Assembly (NCBI RefSeq): GCF_002865645.1
Contig: NW_020194627.1
Coordinates: forward strand, 1,257,271 to 1,321,270
Direction of reading: 5' to 3'
Length of the DNA stretch: 64,000 nt
DNA from: Hyaloscypha bicolor E
Lineage: Eukaryota > Ascomycota > Leotiomycetes > Helotiales > Hyaloscyphaceae
Shown here: positions 1 through 11,800 of the stretch, one piece after another
Position numbering within the stretch: position 1 is the first letter of the stretch
How the letters are laid out: each line of letters begins with the position of its first letter
Notes under the pieces: model-generated
The model's input: the letters and a program-made list of their open reading frames with translations, nothing else
The model's database searches: none
Told to the model about the DNA's origin: nothing
Made by a program: the position numbers and the translations under genes

Positions 1-3000
1 GTTATTATTAAGATAAGAAAAAGTAGGCGAAAAATTAAAATATTAGTTAATTCGAATATAGAGGCCAATTATATAAAAAGGAAATTAGCCTTAAATATAG
101 GTATTCTATTAATATTAAAAGTAATTCCCTTATTCTTACTAGAGAGAAAAAGAATTTATTTATATAAAGATTATATTTTTGGGATTATTACTAAGAATAT
201 ACTAGAAAACCAAAAAAAGACTAATATATATTTTATATTATATGATTTTAATCTAAATTATATTAATATAATACTTGAATTCCTATAGCTTTACTAGATT
301 AATTCCCTAATTTCCTTTAAGGAAATAATATAAAGATACTAGATTTAATTATAGAAAATTAAAGTTTTAAATACTAGGAAGTTTACTAAAGTAATAAAGT
401 ATAAGGTATATGTTTTTCTATTAATTACCTACCCTATAATAAATAGCTAAAGAATTATTACTATTACTATAAACGGGATAGCTATATTTCCTAGAAAGTA
501 TTAGGATCTTCTCTAAGTATTCTCTATAAAGGCTATAAATATACTACCTGACTACTATATAATAAAGTATTATATAGATCTGGAACCAGGATCCTAATTA
601 CTATATAATCCTATATATACTTTATTAGAAAGAGAGCTTAAAGTCTTTTAGGAATATCTTAATACTAGTTTAGAAAAGAAATAGATTTATTATTTTACTA
701 GCCTAGCTAGTATCCTAATTATATTTATTCTAAAAAAAGGAGGCGGCCTATATTTATATATTAATTACCGGGATCTAAATAGAATTATTATTAAGAACCA
801 AATACTATTATTACTTATTAGTAAGATAATAAATAGGCTTTATAAAGCAAAGATATATATAAAGCTAGACTTAAAAAATACTTATTATTAGTTATAAATA
901 CGGGAGGGTAATAAATAAAAAATAATATTTCAAATATACTATAGATATTTTAAGTATTATATTATATTCTTTAGATTATCTAATACTCTAGTAATATTCC
1001 AGGTATATATTAACTATATACTAGTAAGCCTTATAAATATTATTTATATAATCTATCTAGATAATATTTTAATTTATTTAGAGAACCCAAAATAGTATAT
1101 AATAGCGGTCTAATATATACTCGAGTAGTTATAGTAATACTAGTTCTTTATAAACTTGGCAAAATACGAGTTTAATATAGAGAAAATAAAGTTCCTGGAA
1201 TTTATAATTAGCCTAGATAATATGAAAATAGAAGCAAGCCGGATTATAGCTATTAGAAAATAGCTAGCCTTAAAGAATAATATCCGGGAAATTCAAGTAT
1301 TTCTAGGTTTTACTAACTTTTACTAGAGGTTTATTTATAAATACTTTAGGATAATAAAAGAATTAACTAATTTATTAAAAACTAGTAGAAACCTATAATA
1401 TTATTTTAGCTAGATAAATAAGATAAATAAGGCTTTTAAGGAGCTATAAATTATATTTATAATAGTACTAATTCTTTATTATTTTAATCTAGCCTTAAAA
1501 ATTCATATAAAAACGAATGCTTTAGGATTTATAATTATAGATATAATTTCCTAGCTCTTTAGTAAGAGGGCAAAAGCCAGGTAATACCCTATTACTTTTT
1601 ATTTAAAAAAAATAACTATAATTAAAAGCAGATATAAGATATATAATTCTAAACTCTTAGCTATTATTCTAGTATTTTATACTTAGTAATATTACCTGGT
1701 ATATATCCAGTATATTATTATTATTAAGACAGATTATAATAACTTAAAATACTTTATAACTAAAAGAAAACTAAATAATTAATAAATAAGATAAGTAGAG
1801 AAGCTAATTATTTTTGACTTTATTTTAAAGTACTAGCCGGGATATAGTAATCCCGCTAATAAGCTATTAAGAAGGCCAGATTTTATAGTAAGTATAAATA
1901 AAGATACTTTATTACTTATATTTTATAATAAGCTATAGAATATAAAACAGAGAACCCTATAAGTAGTAGTAATAGGATACTATACTATTCCTATAATACC
2001 GTAATATAAGGCCCAGGAAAGAGGAAATAGGTACTTCTTAATTAGCGAGATACTAAGAAATTCCAAAAAGGAAGTTTATTTTAGTAATAGAATAATACTA
2101 GAGATACTATTATTTGAGCCTATTACTAGTATAGCTAGTTATAAATAGTATATATTACGAATTCTAGCTATATAAGTAACTAGGTCCGAAATAGTATATA
2201 AGGAAAATAAAGAAATATTACTTAAATTACTATTATAGTACTAAAGGCTTAATTTATTAGTATAATACTAGTAATATAAATAGTTCTTAACGGGAACTTT
2301 TACTAGAGCTATTAAGACTTAGGAACTTAATATATCTGGGTTATTAAGATATTAGGGTACTATCTATATACTAAATAAGCTAGCTCTTAAAAAAGAATTA
2401 TTATAAGCTAACTATAATAATCCTATAAATAGGCATTTTGGTACTAGTAAGATACTAGAGATTCTCTAGAAAAAGTACTTCTAGTAAAATATAAAAAAGA
2501 ATATAAAAGACTATATTAGAACTTGTCTTATATATTAATAAACTAAGGTAAAGAAATATTTACTATATAGTATACTTAGTTCATTTTTCCTCTTCTCTAA
2601 GCTATAGTAAGAAATTACTATAAACTTTATTACGGGATTACTTCTTTCTAGGTTTTATAGTAAAGTATATAATTCTATACTTATTATTATTACTAGGTAT
2701 ATAAAAATAGTATAATATATTCCGACTATTAAAAAAATCTCGGCTCCTAAGCTAGCAAAACTATTTATATACTATATTATTAAAGACTTTAGTATACCTG
2801 CGGGTATAACCTCTAATAAAGGATCTATTTTTATAAATAAGTTCTAGTTAAGTTTATATTTCTACTTAAAGATTTAATAATAACTAAGTATAGTATTTTA
2901 CCTATAAACTAATAAATAAATAGAGAATCTAAACTAAACTCTAAAATAATACTTGAAGTATTATACTAGCTACTAGTAAAATAACTAGATAATAAAGCTT

Positions 3001-3705
3001 ATTCTTATAAAATTTATATATAATAATTTCATATATTTAATAATAGAAATATCCCTATTCTATATCTTATATAAATTTCATTCTAATATTAAATTATATA
3101 TTAAGAATAATATTTCAGAAAAAGAAGTACTAGTAATATAAGAAAGAATATAAAGAATTTAAGTAAAATGAAAAGTACTAGAGAAATAATAGTAAGAAAT
3201 AGTAAATATATAAAAAAAGTACTATAATAAGAAATATATTAATAAGGAGTTCAAAATATATAATAAAGTTATGCTTTATATAAAGAATATTTAATAGCTA
3301 TAACCTAGTATAAAGCTAGTAAATAGATATCTTGACTTTTTTAAAGTTCTAGAAATTATAGGAATATATAAATAAGTATATTACTTGAAATTATTACTAT
3401 TATATTAGATCCATAATATTTTTTACGTTTTCTTCTTAGAACCATAATACCCGCAAGCTAGTACTATAGTAAAACCAGAGCCGATTAAGATTAAGGGCAA
3501 AGAGAAATTTAAGGTAAAATCTATTATAGCCTATAGAGAAAGTAAAAAAGAAAGAAAATATCTTGTTTATTAGAAAAGCTACTTACTAGCGAATAATATA
3601 TAAGAACTACTAAGTAATCTAGAGAATATAGCTTAAGAATTATAAAAATACTTGAAAAAAAGTAATATTATAATACTATTAGCTAAATAAAAGCGTAAAA
3701 AATAA
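1..3705 (+). pseudogene. RIP-degraded Ty3/gypsy chromovirus pol (5' end outside window)
   Basis: One reading frame (frame 1) can be followed from the first base to about 3705 with no indel, broken only by TAA/TAG. Domains in order: an aspartic protease remnant near 40-80, where the D-S-G active site reads N-S-N (46-57); reverse transcriptase with YRDLN at 766-780 and the YxDD box reading Y-L-D-N at 1054-1065; RNase H near 1440-1780; an integrase zinc-finger remnant with NRHFG near 2428-2442 and a C-x-x-C-like stretch near 2520-2545; the integrase core near 2600-3000; and a C-terminal chromodomain-like stretch near 3511-3650. Protease-RT-RNaseH-integrase-chromodomain order is that of chromoviruses, whose chromodomain directs insertion to heterochromatin. 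Gag and the 5' LTR would lie left of the window, and no 3' LTR was recognised. The lost catalytic residues and dozens of stops make it non-functional. Family call is confident; exact clade is not. Confidence 0.9.
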
Positions 3706-4590
3706 ATGCTTTTATTAGGAAACTATTAAAAAACTATATATTTATTCTTGGAAAAACTATATAAAAATTATTAAAAACTCTAATTTCTATATCTTATAAA
3801 TACCTTATTCTTATAACTACTTTTTACTATCCTTATTATTATCCTTATTAGGATTCTCTCGAGAAATAAGTAGTAAATTAGCCTATAAAGCTATTAGCTA
3901 TTAGTAAGAAATAAAGAAAAAGTAAGCTTATTTAATACTAAAAAATATTAATTATATTATTAAGAATACTTTATACTTATACTAAGCTAGTAAGAATTAC
4001 TTGACTTATTTCTTGAATTATTAGGGGAATTTATTAGCCTCAAATAATAGTTTTAATACAAGAAGTATATATAGTTTAATATAGAAGAAAAGTAATAATA
4101 GCCTTTTTTTTTTGAGTAAAGAATAAGAAAGATACTTATATATATTAATAGCTTAAAAAAGGCAGTTTAATTATATTATATATACTTAAGAAACCTTAGA
4201 TAATATTAGAATAAGAAATAAAAAAAGAAATTTATAACTTATAGAATTATATTTCTTATTCTTAGAATAATAGTAATTATATATTAAGTAATTATTACTC
4301 TTAATATAAGTAAGATTAGGAAACTTAGTAATATTCTTAGAATATTAAAGATAATAAGGGCAAATTAAGAATATAAAAGTATTAGCTAAATAGATAGTAA
4401 TAGGCTAATAAGTACTAAAAGAAGTATTTATCTTAATAAATAAAGAAATAAAAGAGGGAATTAGAAAGAAACTTAAATAAAGCTTAAATAAGGCTTAAAG
4501 AAGCTTAAAGAAGCTTAAAGAAAGCTTAAAGAAGAAAGGCAAGAAATAAGGAGAAGCTAGATACGGTATTATAATTAAGAAAAAGAAAAG
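3706..4590. other. Unassigned degraded DNA downstream of gypsy pol
   Basis: This AT-rich stretch follows the chromodomain frame and should hold the 3' UTR and 3' LTR of the gypsy element, but no second LTR copy is in the window to define one. A lysine-rich plus-strand frame can be read around 4190-4560, partly made by a short tandem repeat. No domain was recognised. Confidence 0.4.
4471..4534. repeat. Short tandem repeat, ~10-11 bp unit based on GCTTAAAGAA
   Basis: About six imperfect copies of a unit like AGCTTAAAGAA or AGCTTAAATAA follow each other. In the plus frame it gives a Lys/Leu-rich, coiled-coil-like string. It could be a real low-complexity protein segment or a simple repeat. Confidence 0.7.
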
Positions 4591-5549
4591 TTAATTAGTA
4601 AGAAAAGAGAGGCCTTTTTATAATGCATTTTCCCCGAATAGTAATTACGAATTCAGAACTAGCTTTATACTAGAAATATCTGGAAAATTCTAAAAAAAGA
4701 ATTCATAAATAAACCAGAAGATCAGATTAACTTTTCTAAGCTCTTAGGCCTATAGAGTAATAATTTATTCGCGAATAGAGGCTAAGTTAGGATTTACGAA
4801 CTAATTAGGAGATCGGATAAGCTTTATATCTAATAGTATATACTATATTTATATTACCTTTATAAGAGGAAATTACTAGAAATAATTTACGAACTAGCTA
4901 AGAAGAGTTAGTAAACTATATCCTTAATTTCATTACCTGGCATAATAATAAGATAATTATAGGAAGTCTTTAGGGAAAGCTAGTAGCCAGGAAAGTTTTA
5001 GGGAAATATTTATAAAGCTATTTGTAGTTTTCTTAGGCCTCTTAGGGATAAGGGCCTAGAGAGGAAATTAATATAATAGGTACATGTAATAGTATATAAA
5101 CAGGTATTAGATATTATAGATCTAGTTTCCTATTTTAGGTATAGCTTATAATTGGAATTATATAGATCGCATAAGATTTCCTAATTAAATAAAGGGCTTT
5201 ATATGCCTGGCTAAGTACTAGGGAATATATAGGGAGATACTTCTAGCTTTAGAGAGAAGTATTAATTAGTCTTTTATTAGAATTAATTCTTGGAATTAGT
5301 TATACTTATAAGTATTACTCCGCAGTATACTTACCTTAATTACTTATATATTACCCTGCTATTACGTGCCTTATATTAGATAAATTTATTAATATTAGTA
5401 AAGAAAGCAATTTCTAGAAAGCTTAAAATTAATCTATAATAAAGAAAGATATAATAGTATAAAACAGATAAATCTTAAAAAAGTAGATTTACTAAAGTAT
5501 TATTATTTTAATAATTATTTACTATTCTAGTAAATAAAACTTAAGAAAT
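4591..5549 (+). pseudogene. Unidentified RIP-degraded coding frame interrupted by the TRIM
   Basis: A single plus-strand frame starting at 4591 stays in register to at least about 5420, and its only stops are TAA/TAG, the products expected from Gln or Trp codons after C-to-T or G-to-A mutation. The inferred protein has mixed, protein-like composition, including a segment reading PEDQINF and another reading RPLRDKG, but I do not recognise a family. The TRIM at 5550 sits near its end; joining the flanks across the duplicated GAAAT lets the frame continue briefly. It may be part of another retroelement (gag-like) or a captured host gene. Function unknown. Confidence 0.45.
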
Positions 5550-5680
5550 TGTTACGTGGCACCAGTCACGTGGTGCTATTGCACGTGACTTAGCGTGTAG
5601 CCAGTGCTTTTAGCCCGGCACACAGCCTTCAGCTCAATTCAAGCTCTTTACCACCACTGCAACATCACCTTATCGTGACA
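5550..5680 (+). repeat. TRIM 5' LTR (131 bp)
   Basis: It starts TGTTACGTGG and ends TATCGTGACA. It contains TCACGTGG at 5566-5573 and TGCACGTGACTT at 5580-5591, both palindromic CACGTG cores like those bound by fungal bHLH regulators. It is 127/131 identical to the 3' LTR by my alignment. Confidence 0.93.
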
Positions 5681-5682
5681 TA

Positions 5683-5694
5683 TGGTAGCAATGC
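5683..5694 (+). other. TRIM primer-binding site
   Basis: TGGTAGCAATGC begins two bases after the 5' LTR. A TGG start is expected for complementarity to a tRNA 3' CCA end. The first bases resemble initiator-Met-type sites, but the tRNA cannot be fixed without the host tRNA set. Confidence 0.7.
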
Positions 5695-6155
5695 AATAAT
5701 TACGATCGAAATCGACCTCTTTACTGAGCCTCGCGATACGGTACGAATTACTACAGCAACAAAGCGATGTTCCCCTCGCCCCTGCAGAGAGAGCTTCCTG
5801 CCACGCTTCACACCCTCACCGGCAGAGTCGTCCGATTCCTCACCTCCCCAAGTCTTACGCAGTACTTGGCTAGTGTCCCTCCATATTAGGGCACAAGGCA
5901 TACGTGGTGGTCGCAATTGGGAGGCTATTAAGACTGGATACGGCGCGAACAAGGAGTGTGGTAGGGAAGGAGGCAATACACAAGTGGGGGGCATATTTTG
6001 GGATACACGTCACCATGGCTTGCTTGCTTGTCTTGCAGGGCCCTGGGAGTGAGATGCAAGCTCCTGGGGGAGAAGGACGCTCCATACTAGTGGACTTCTT
6101 ATTTGGGTAGCCTAGAATGGCTGTATTGCGACGAGGACGTCGTCTTTTGAAGTCT

Positions 6156-6166
6156 AAAGGGGGGGA
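6156..6166 (+). other. TRIM polypurine tract
   Basis: AAAGGGGGGGA lies two bases upstream of the 3' LTR, where plus-strand DNA priming takes place in LTR retroelements. Its seven-G run is intact. Confidence 0.85.
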
Positions 6167-6168
6167 CT

Positions 6169-6299
6169 TGTTACGTGGCACCAGTCACGTGGTGCTACTG
6201 CACGTGACTTAGCGTGTAGCCAGTGCTTTTAGCCCGGTACACAGCCTTCAGCTCAATTCAAGCTCTTTACCACCACTGCAATATCACCTTATCGTAACA
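6169..6299 (+). repeat. TRIM 3' LTR (131 bp)
   Basis: Same length as the 5' LTR, TGTTACG...CGTAACA. Relative to the 5' copy it has C-to-T at two CpA sites and G-to-A at one TpG site, and the 5' copy has one T where this has C. It keeps the shared TGCACGTGACTT motif at 6199-6210. Confidence 0.93.
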
Positions 6300-6304
6300 G
6301 AAAT

Positions 6305-7577
6305 AAAGCCTTAAAATAAAGGGCTTTTATAAGTAATAGTTTATTAAAAAAAAATATAGTAAATATAATATAGCTTAAAGAAATATTTTTTAATAACTTA
6401 ATAATAATTTAGAAATTATATATTAAACTTTTAGTATTTTCTATTTTTTATAAACTATTTTATTATAGCCTATAATTCTTTTTAATATAGATAGTTTTAT
6501 ATATAAAACTAGTTATTTTACTATTATAGTTTATTAATATATAAATAACTTACTAGTAATCTTTTTTAGAAATATTATTTTTTATTTTAGTTCTTTTTTA
6601 TATTTATATTAATTATTTTATATATAGTATTATATATTTTATAGTTCTTATTACTAATTTCTTTTATTATTTTATTATTTGATTTCTCTTTAATAAGCTT
6701 TTTTATTTACTAAATATATATATATATAATACTATTCTAATAAATTACTAAATTACTATAATTAGTAATATAATATATAAGTTAAAGAATTTATTTTTTT
6801 CTTTAAAGAGTTATTAATGCTTTTTTAAGAGACTTCTTATTATTTTTAATTTCTTTTATAAACTAGTATTTAGAGAAATAGTCTCTAGTCTATAAAAGTC
6901 TATATATTATATAATTTTTAGGAAATAAATATTAGTTATTTTCTATAGGCTCTAAAAACTTATTATATTTAATTTATTCTAGGAAATAATTAATTAAGGT
7001 ATTTAATATTATTATTAATTAAACCCAAAATAATTAAGCTTTCTAAAGGTTTATTATATATAAAGAATAAGATATATAATATATAAAAGTAAATTTTTTA
7101 AATCTTTAGCTTATTTAAGAATAATTACTAGTATTTTATAATAAAGATATTATAAGTACTCGAATAAAATATTTGTCTTTTTATTTATAATTATTATTAG
7201 TATTTCCTTAATAGCTTTAATTAAAGTATTATTCTTTAATTTAAAATCGAGTATTATATAGATATTAGAAATATTAATTAGATATTTTTATTTTATAAAG
7301 CTAGAAGTAGTTTTTCTAATTTAGAGATTTAAAAGATATAAAAATTATATTATTTTTCTATTAAATCTTTCTATTATTTACTTAAATAATAGCCTATATA
7401 TTCTTATAAAATAGATATTTAAAGTAGGTAACTTGTATTAATACTTCTTTATAAGAATTAGAACTAGATTAAATAATATTAAGATTAATATTCGAGCTAG
7501 ATTAAAAGAATTTGTAATATAAAGAAATTTGCTATATAAAAACAATTCTTAAAGAGTATTAGTTATAAGAATTATAT
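6305..7577. other. Unassigned RIP-degraded DNA between TRIM and Copia element
   Basis: Very AT-rich with almost no CpA/TpG. Fragmentary protein-like stretches can be read on the minus strand (for example around 7150-7500), but no domain was recognised. It is the left flank of the Copia insertion at 7583, so it may be the left half of whatever continues at 14514. Confidence 0.4.
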
Positions 7578-7582
7578 AATAG

Positions 7583-7753
7583 TAATATATATAAAGATTA
7601 TAGAATAGAGAGTTATATTAAATAGTAAAAGAATTAATTAAACTAGCTAGAAAAGAGCTTAAATAATATATAAAGCTTCAGGAAATAAATATATAAATCC
7701 TGATTAAGTAAAGCAATTATACTAGCCCTAATTTAGTGATTTTTACTATAATA
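7583..7753 (-). repeat. Copia E 3' LTR (171 bp)
   Basis: Same length as the copy at 14338-14508. Homology ends sharply at both edges: upstream sequence differs before 7583 and interior sequence begins at 7754. Confidence 0.85.
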
Positions 7754-7923
7754 TATTCTTTAGGAAGGCACGATATTATATTTTACCTGTTTTACCTAAT
7801 TAGAGAGCTTTGAAATAGCGAAAATCGTCTAATATATGGGTTTTATAAAGCTGTATTAATATTCCGAACCAAATAGGCTTAGTATATATTATTTTCCCAA
7901 ATTACCGAATTTCAGGAGAGCTC

Positions 7924-7932
7924 TATAAAAGG
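7924..7932 (+). promoter_or_regulatory. TATA-like box upstream of the antisense frame
   Basis: TATAAAAGG lies 97 bases before the ATG at 8029, followed by C-rich and CT-rich tracts typical of fungal promoters. Read on the minus strand the neighbouring 7933-7948 is a purine run, so it could instead be a displaced polypurine tract. Confidence 0.35.
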
Positions 7933-8028
7933 CCCCCCCTTTTCCCCTAATTCTAGAGCCTCTAATTAAACCGCTCTTCTTTAATACTCTTCTAGAGCTC
8001 TCTTTTCAAGCTTCTAATTATTATAAAT

Positions 8029-8670
8029 ATGGCTTATATCGGTTTTATTTCTTTTTATACTATTATTAAATCGATTCCGGCTCGCAAATTCAAGGTATTT
8101 TTAATCTAAAATATATTCTTGTTTTACTTTTTACTAACTTTAGATAATATTAAGTAGCTTGCAAGACTATTATAGATATAGCTCTTAACTATTAATATAA
8201 AGCTTATATTTAATAGAATATTAAGGTTTAGATTCCTATAATATTTTCTAATACTTCTAATACTTTTCTATTAAAAGTAAAAAAAACTGCCCTAAAACCT
8301 TATATTTCTTGTTTTACTTATACTAGTTTTAGAGAGATCTCTTATATAAGTTATTATAAGTTCTTTATACTATTTCAAAGCTTGTTTTAATTTAATATAG
8401 TTTTTTCTGCTCTAAAGAATAAGAGTAATAGTTCTTACTATAATACTATTAGTAGAGGTTCTTATTACTAGAAGTATATTTCTAGTTATTTTTATTTTAT
8501 TATTCTAATCTCTTATATTTCTATTATATAGCTCTTTCTTACTAAATTCTTAATTATTAAAAATACTATAAGTTTCTTTTTCTTGATTCTCTTTATAGAT
8601 TCTGATTTTTTTAAAGCATTTATTTGCTTTTAGGTATTTTATTTATATTATACTTGAGATTACTAAATCT
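8029..8670 (+). pseudogene. Gene-like antisense frame with a consensus intron inside Copia E
   Basis: On the strand opposite to Copia gag-pol, an ATG at 8029 opens a 22-codon exon (MAYIGFISFYTI...) ending at 8094. It is followed by a 49-bp intron candidate (8095-8143): GT start, a perfect TACTAAC branch site at 8132-8138, and TTTAG end. Downstream the frame continues with TAA/TAG stops only for about 45 codons. A second intron-like GT...TTTTAG stretch lies near 8279-8334. A TATA-like box and a CT-rich tract lie upstream. The start region still holds CpA, TpG and CpG, unlike the rest of E. This could be an extra antisense ORF carried by the retrotransposon or a captured gene. The product is not recognised, and beyond about 8670 the plus frame is the shadow of RNase H. 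Confidence 0.4.
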
Positions 8671-8869
8671 AATAAAGAGAATAGTAATAAAATCTCTTTT
8701 ACTAAAGCTTTAAAGGCTACTAAAAAGAATAAAAAGTAGTCTAATTAGATAAAGAGTCTTTTATATAAGCTTATTAATACTATAATAGAGTACTTTTAGA
8801 TCTCTTATTATTAGCTCTCAAGCTCTATTATTTTAATAGATTTTATAAATAAAAGATATAAATAAAAGT

Positions 8870-11800
8870 CTCTTTTTATATTATTTAATTATTTTAATCT
8901 TTATTCTAATATTTTAAAGATTTAATAAAGCTCTAAAGTTCTCGAATTTAAATTAAAATAGATTTTTTATAAGTTCATTTATAGATATATTATTTATTTA
9001 AAAATATATAACTTAAAAAATGCCTTTATTATGTTTTTAATATAGTTATATATTCTAGATATTAATATAATAGAGCTTTATAGTAATTCTTTTATTTTTT
9101 CTAATAATTAGTTAAATAATTTATTTATTATTATAGAATATAGTCTAGAACTTTTTAAGATCTAAATATAAATTCCTGAATAATTTCTAGAAAGCTATAG
9201 TTTCCTTTACTATATAAATAATTCTATATATTTCTAATTTAATTAAAGAAATAGTTATAATACTTTATTAAGTGCCTTTCTATAATATTAAACTTTCAAA
9301 TAAGGAAATTATATATCTGAATTATTTATATATAAAATATTAGATATAATTTATAACTATATTTTTTTATATTTTCTATTATATTAAATTACTAAAAACA
9401 GGGTTTTAAAAAGATATTAAAAAGCCTAATTTATAGCTATAAAGTATTCTAGAACAGGGTTTATTAAGAACTAAAAAAGTATTAAAATAGTAAAAGCCAT
9501 ATTTGGCCTAATTATAATTATAATATAAAGTAATAATCTAACTTTCTTCTAATATATCTTAATTTAATATAAATAAGCTTAATTATTATATCTTTAAAAA
9601 TCGATTTTAGGTAATAAAGTATTAGAATACTTCTTATTTATTATTCTGAACTTCTTAGTAATCTTTTTAATATAGGTATTATAAATTAGCTAAAGCTTTT
9701 TAGCCTTCTAATCTCTAATTATATAAATTTCTAGAAACTATTCTATATTTTATATATTATAAAGTTTATAAATTTTTTAATTTGAGTAATAATTAATTAA
9801 ATATATATTTTATTATTCTTATAATAGAATACTTGAAAGTTATTTATATAGAAAATAATAAAGACTTTATAATTTGTATTTATATAAATATAGAGCTCTT
9901 TATTAAATCCTGAAAATCTAATTCTCTTAAAAATATTTATCTAATATTTATATTATAGAATAGAAAAGTCTTATAGCTTATATAGAACTCGATTTACCTC
10001 TATTATATAGCCTAGTATCTTAAAACCATCTAATAGCTTATATATTACTATAGGCCTATTAGAATTTCTTTTTATATTAATAAATATATTTATAATATTA
10101 AATTATTTTATTTTTAGATTAAAATAAGCTATAATTATACTAGTTATTTAAAAAGACCTTATTATAAGTATAGTAGTATATATAGATAGAAGTAATGTCT
10201 TTTCTTGGAAATCTTTATAAATTATTAGCCTTAAATAGTACCGAGTAATATATTTATTAGAATTAATTTTATATATAAATACTTATTTTAAAGAAATCAG
10301 AAATGTATTTGTTTTATTACTAGAAATAATTCTCTAGTAATTTCAATCTTTAAAGTTACTAATCTCTAATTTAGTATTTGATTTAAAATACTTTTTAGCT
10401 AAATACTTTTCTAGATTATTTCATATCTTTAGAACTTTCGGAAAATTATTAATATAAATTTTTCTTATTATACTACCTAGAGCTCTCTATTTTAGGTGTG
10501 TTTTTAATTAAACTATTATTATAATTATAGTATATATAGTCTTATAATTAAATTTCTTTTTATAATTCTCTAACTAATTAGACTAGAAAGATTCTAAAAG
10601 AAACTTTAAATAATTAATTTAATTTAATCTATCTATTATTTATAATAGTATATTTATTATAATAATTATATTACTATTAGCTTTACCTGAATCTCTGTTC
10701 TAATTATTTCCTTTATATAAATATATTTGAATTAGCCTATTTCTAGTTTTAATAATTAGCTTCTTTATCTATTTTCTTTTTAATTTTATTATTTAATCTT
10801 TTATTTTAGCTAAGCTATTTGCTTTTTCTATAAAGAATTCTTCTATTTCTATTAAGCTATTTACTTATTCTATAAATAAGCTTCCTGCTTTACTTATAAG
10901 AACTATTAGTAGACCTTATTACTAGTTTTAAAGAAATTCTTTCTTGCCTTTATTAGTTTAATATATTTTATTATATTTCTTTTTATAATACTAAGTCTTT
11001 TTAAGAGCTTAATATCTTTATTTCTACTATTTCTAAACTCTAGTATACTTTCTAGCTCTGAAATACTTTATAGAATTATAAGTTCTATTTCTAGTAAAGT
11101 TATAAAGCTTCTTATTTCCGAGTTATAATTTATTACTATACTTATAGGCTCTTTTAATTATTAGTTTATTTGCTTATTATTTCTTAATTTATACTTATTT
11201 TTAATTTATTCTAATAATCTATTATACTATAATTCTTTATTATTAAAGATTAATTTAGTATCCTGAATTTTATTTTCTAGAAGTAGTTTTACTATATTTT
11301 TTATAATCTTTATATTATAGCCTTTAGTATATTTATAATTCTTTTTATAAAGAATATTCTTATTAAATATAATATTATATATAATAATTATTTTATTAAA
11401 TATAAGAACCCAGATTTTATAAATATTAGATATAATATATCTAATTAAATATTCGATATACTTATATAATATAACTTTAAATACTTTCTTATTTCGTTTT
11501 ATTTTATAGTCCTTAATTATTAGATATATCCTAGAACTATATATATAAATTCTATTCTAATTAGGCCTGAAATTAATTATTATTCGAGCTATAAGCTCTG
11601 AATTATACTAATAGAAATAATTGCGGAACTATAAATTAAATACTTTATTTAGTATTCTCTAATAGTTTATATATAAGAAACTCTAATTATATAAGTAAAT
11701 TACGGCTATAAAGCTTTTTAGCTATAGCCTTTTAGGAAAATTAGTTATTAAGTATATTATAATAGTCTTATTTATAATCTTCTATTCTATTTATTTAATA

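Larger units (their letters stand above)
5550..6299 (+). mobile_element. TRIM-like miniature LTR retrotransposon, 750 bp, almost unmutated
   Basis: Two 131-bp direct repeats begin TGTTACG and end CGTGACA or CGTAACA, giving the TG...CA ends of an LTR. They flank a 488-bp GC-normal interior. A perfect 5-bp target duplication GAAAT lies at 5545-5549 and 6300-6304. A TGG-type primer-binding site starts two bases after the 5' LTR, and a polypurine tract lies two bases before the 3' LTR. No gag or pol can be encoded in the space, so it must be mobilised by another element. The two LTRs differ at four positions, all transitions; three have the 3' copy carrying TpA where the 5' copy has CpA or TpG, i.e. 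light RIP. Short open frames cover the interior on both strands, but none resembles a known protein. It may be a deletion derivative of a larger LTR element. Confidence 0.92.

Noticed and set aside
5665..6181. Overlapping short ORFs on both strands in the GC-normal island as genes
   Set aside because: They start or end inside the TRIM LTRs, overlap each other on both strands and match no known protein; the LTR structure explains the region.
8671..9400. Long plus-strand frame as a continuation of the antisense gene
   Set aside because: The minus strand here gives a clear Copia RNase H; the plus frame is its shadow.
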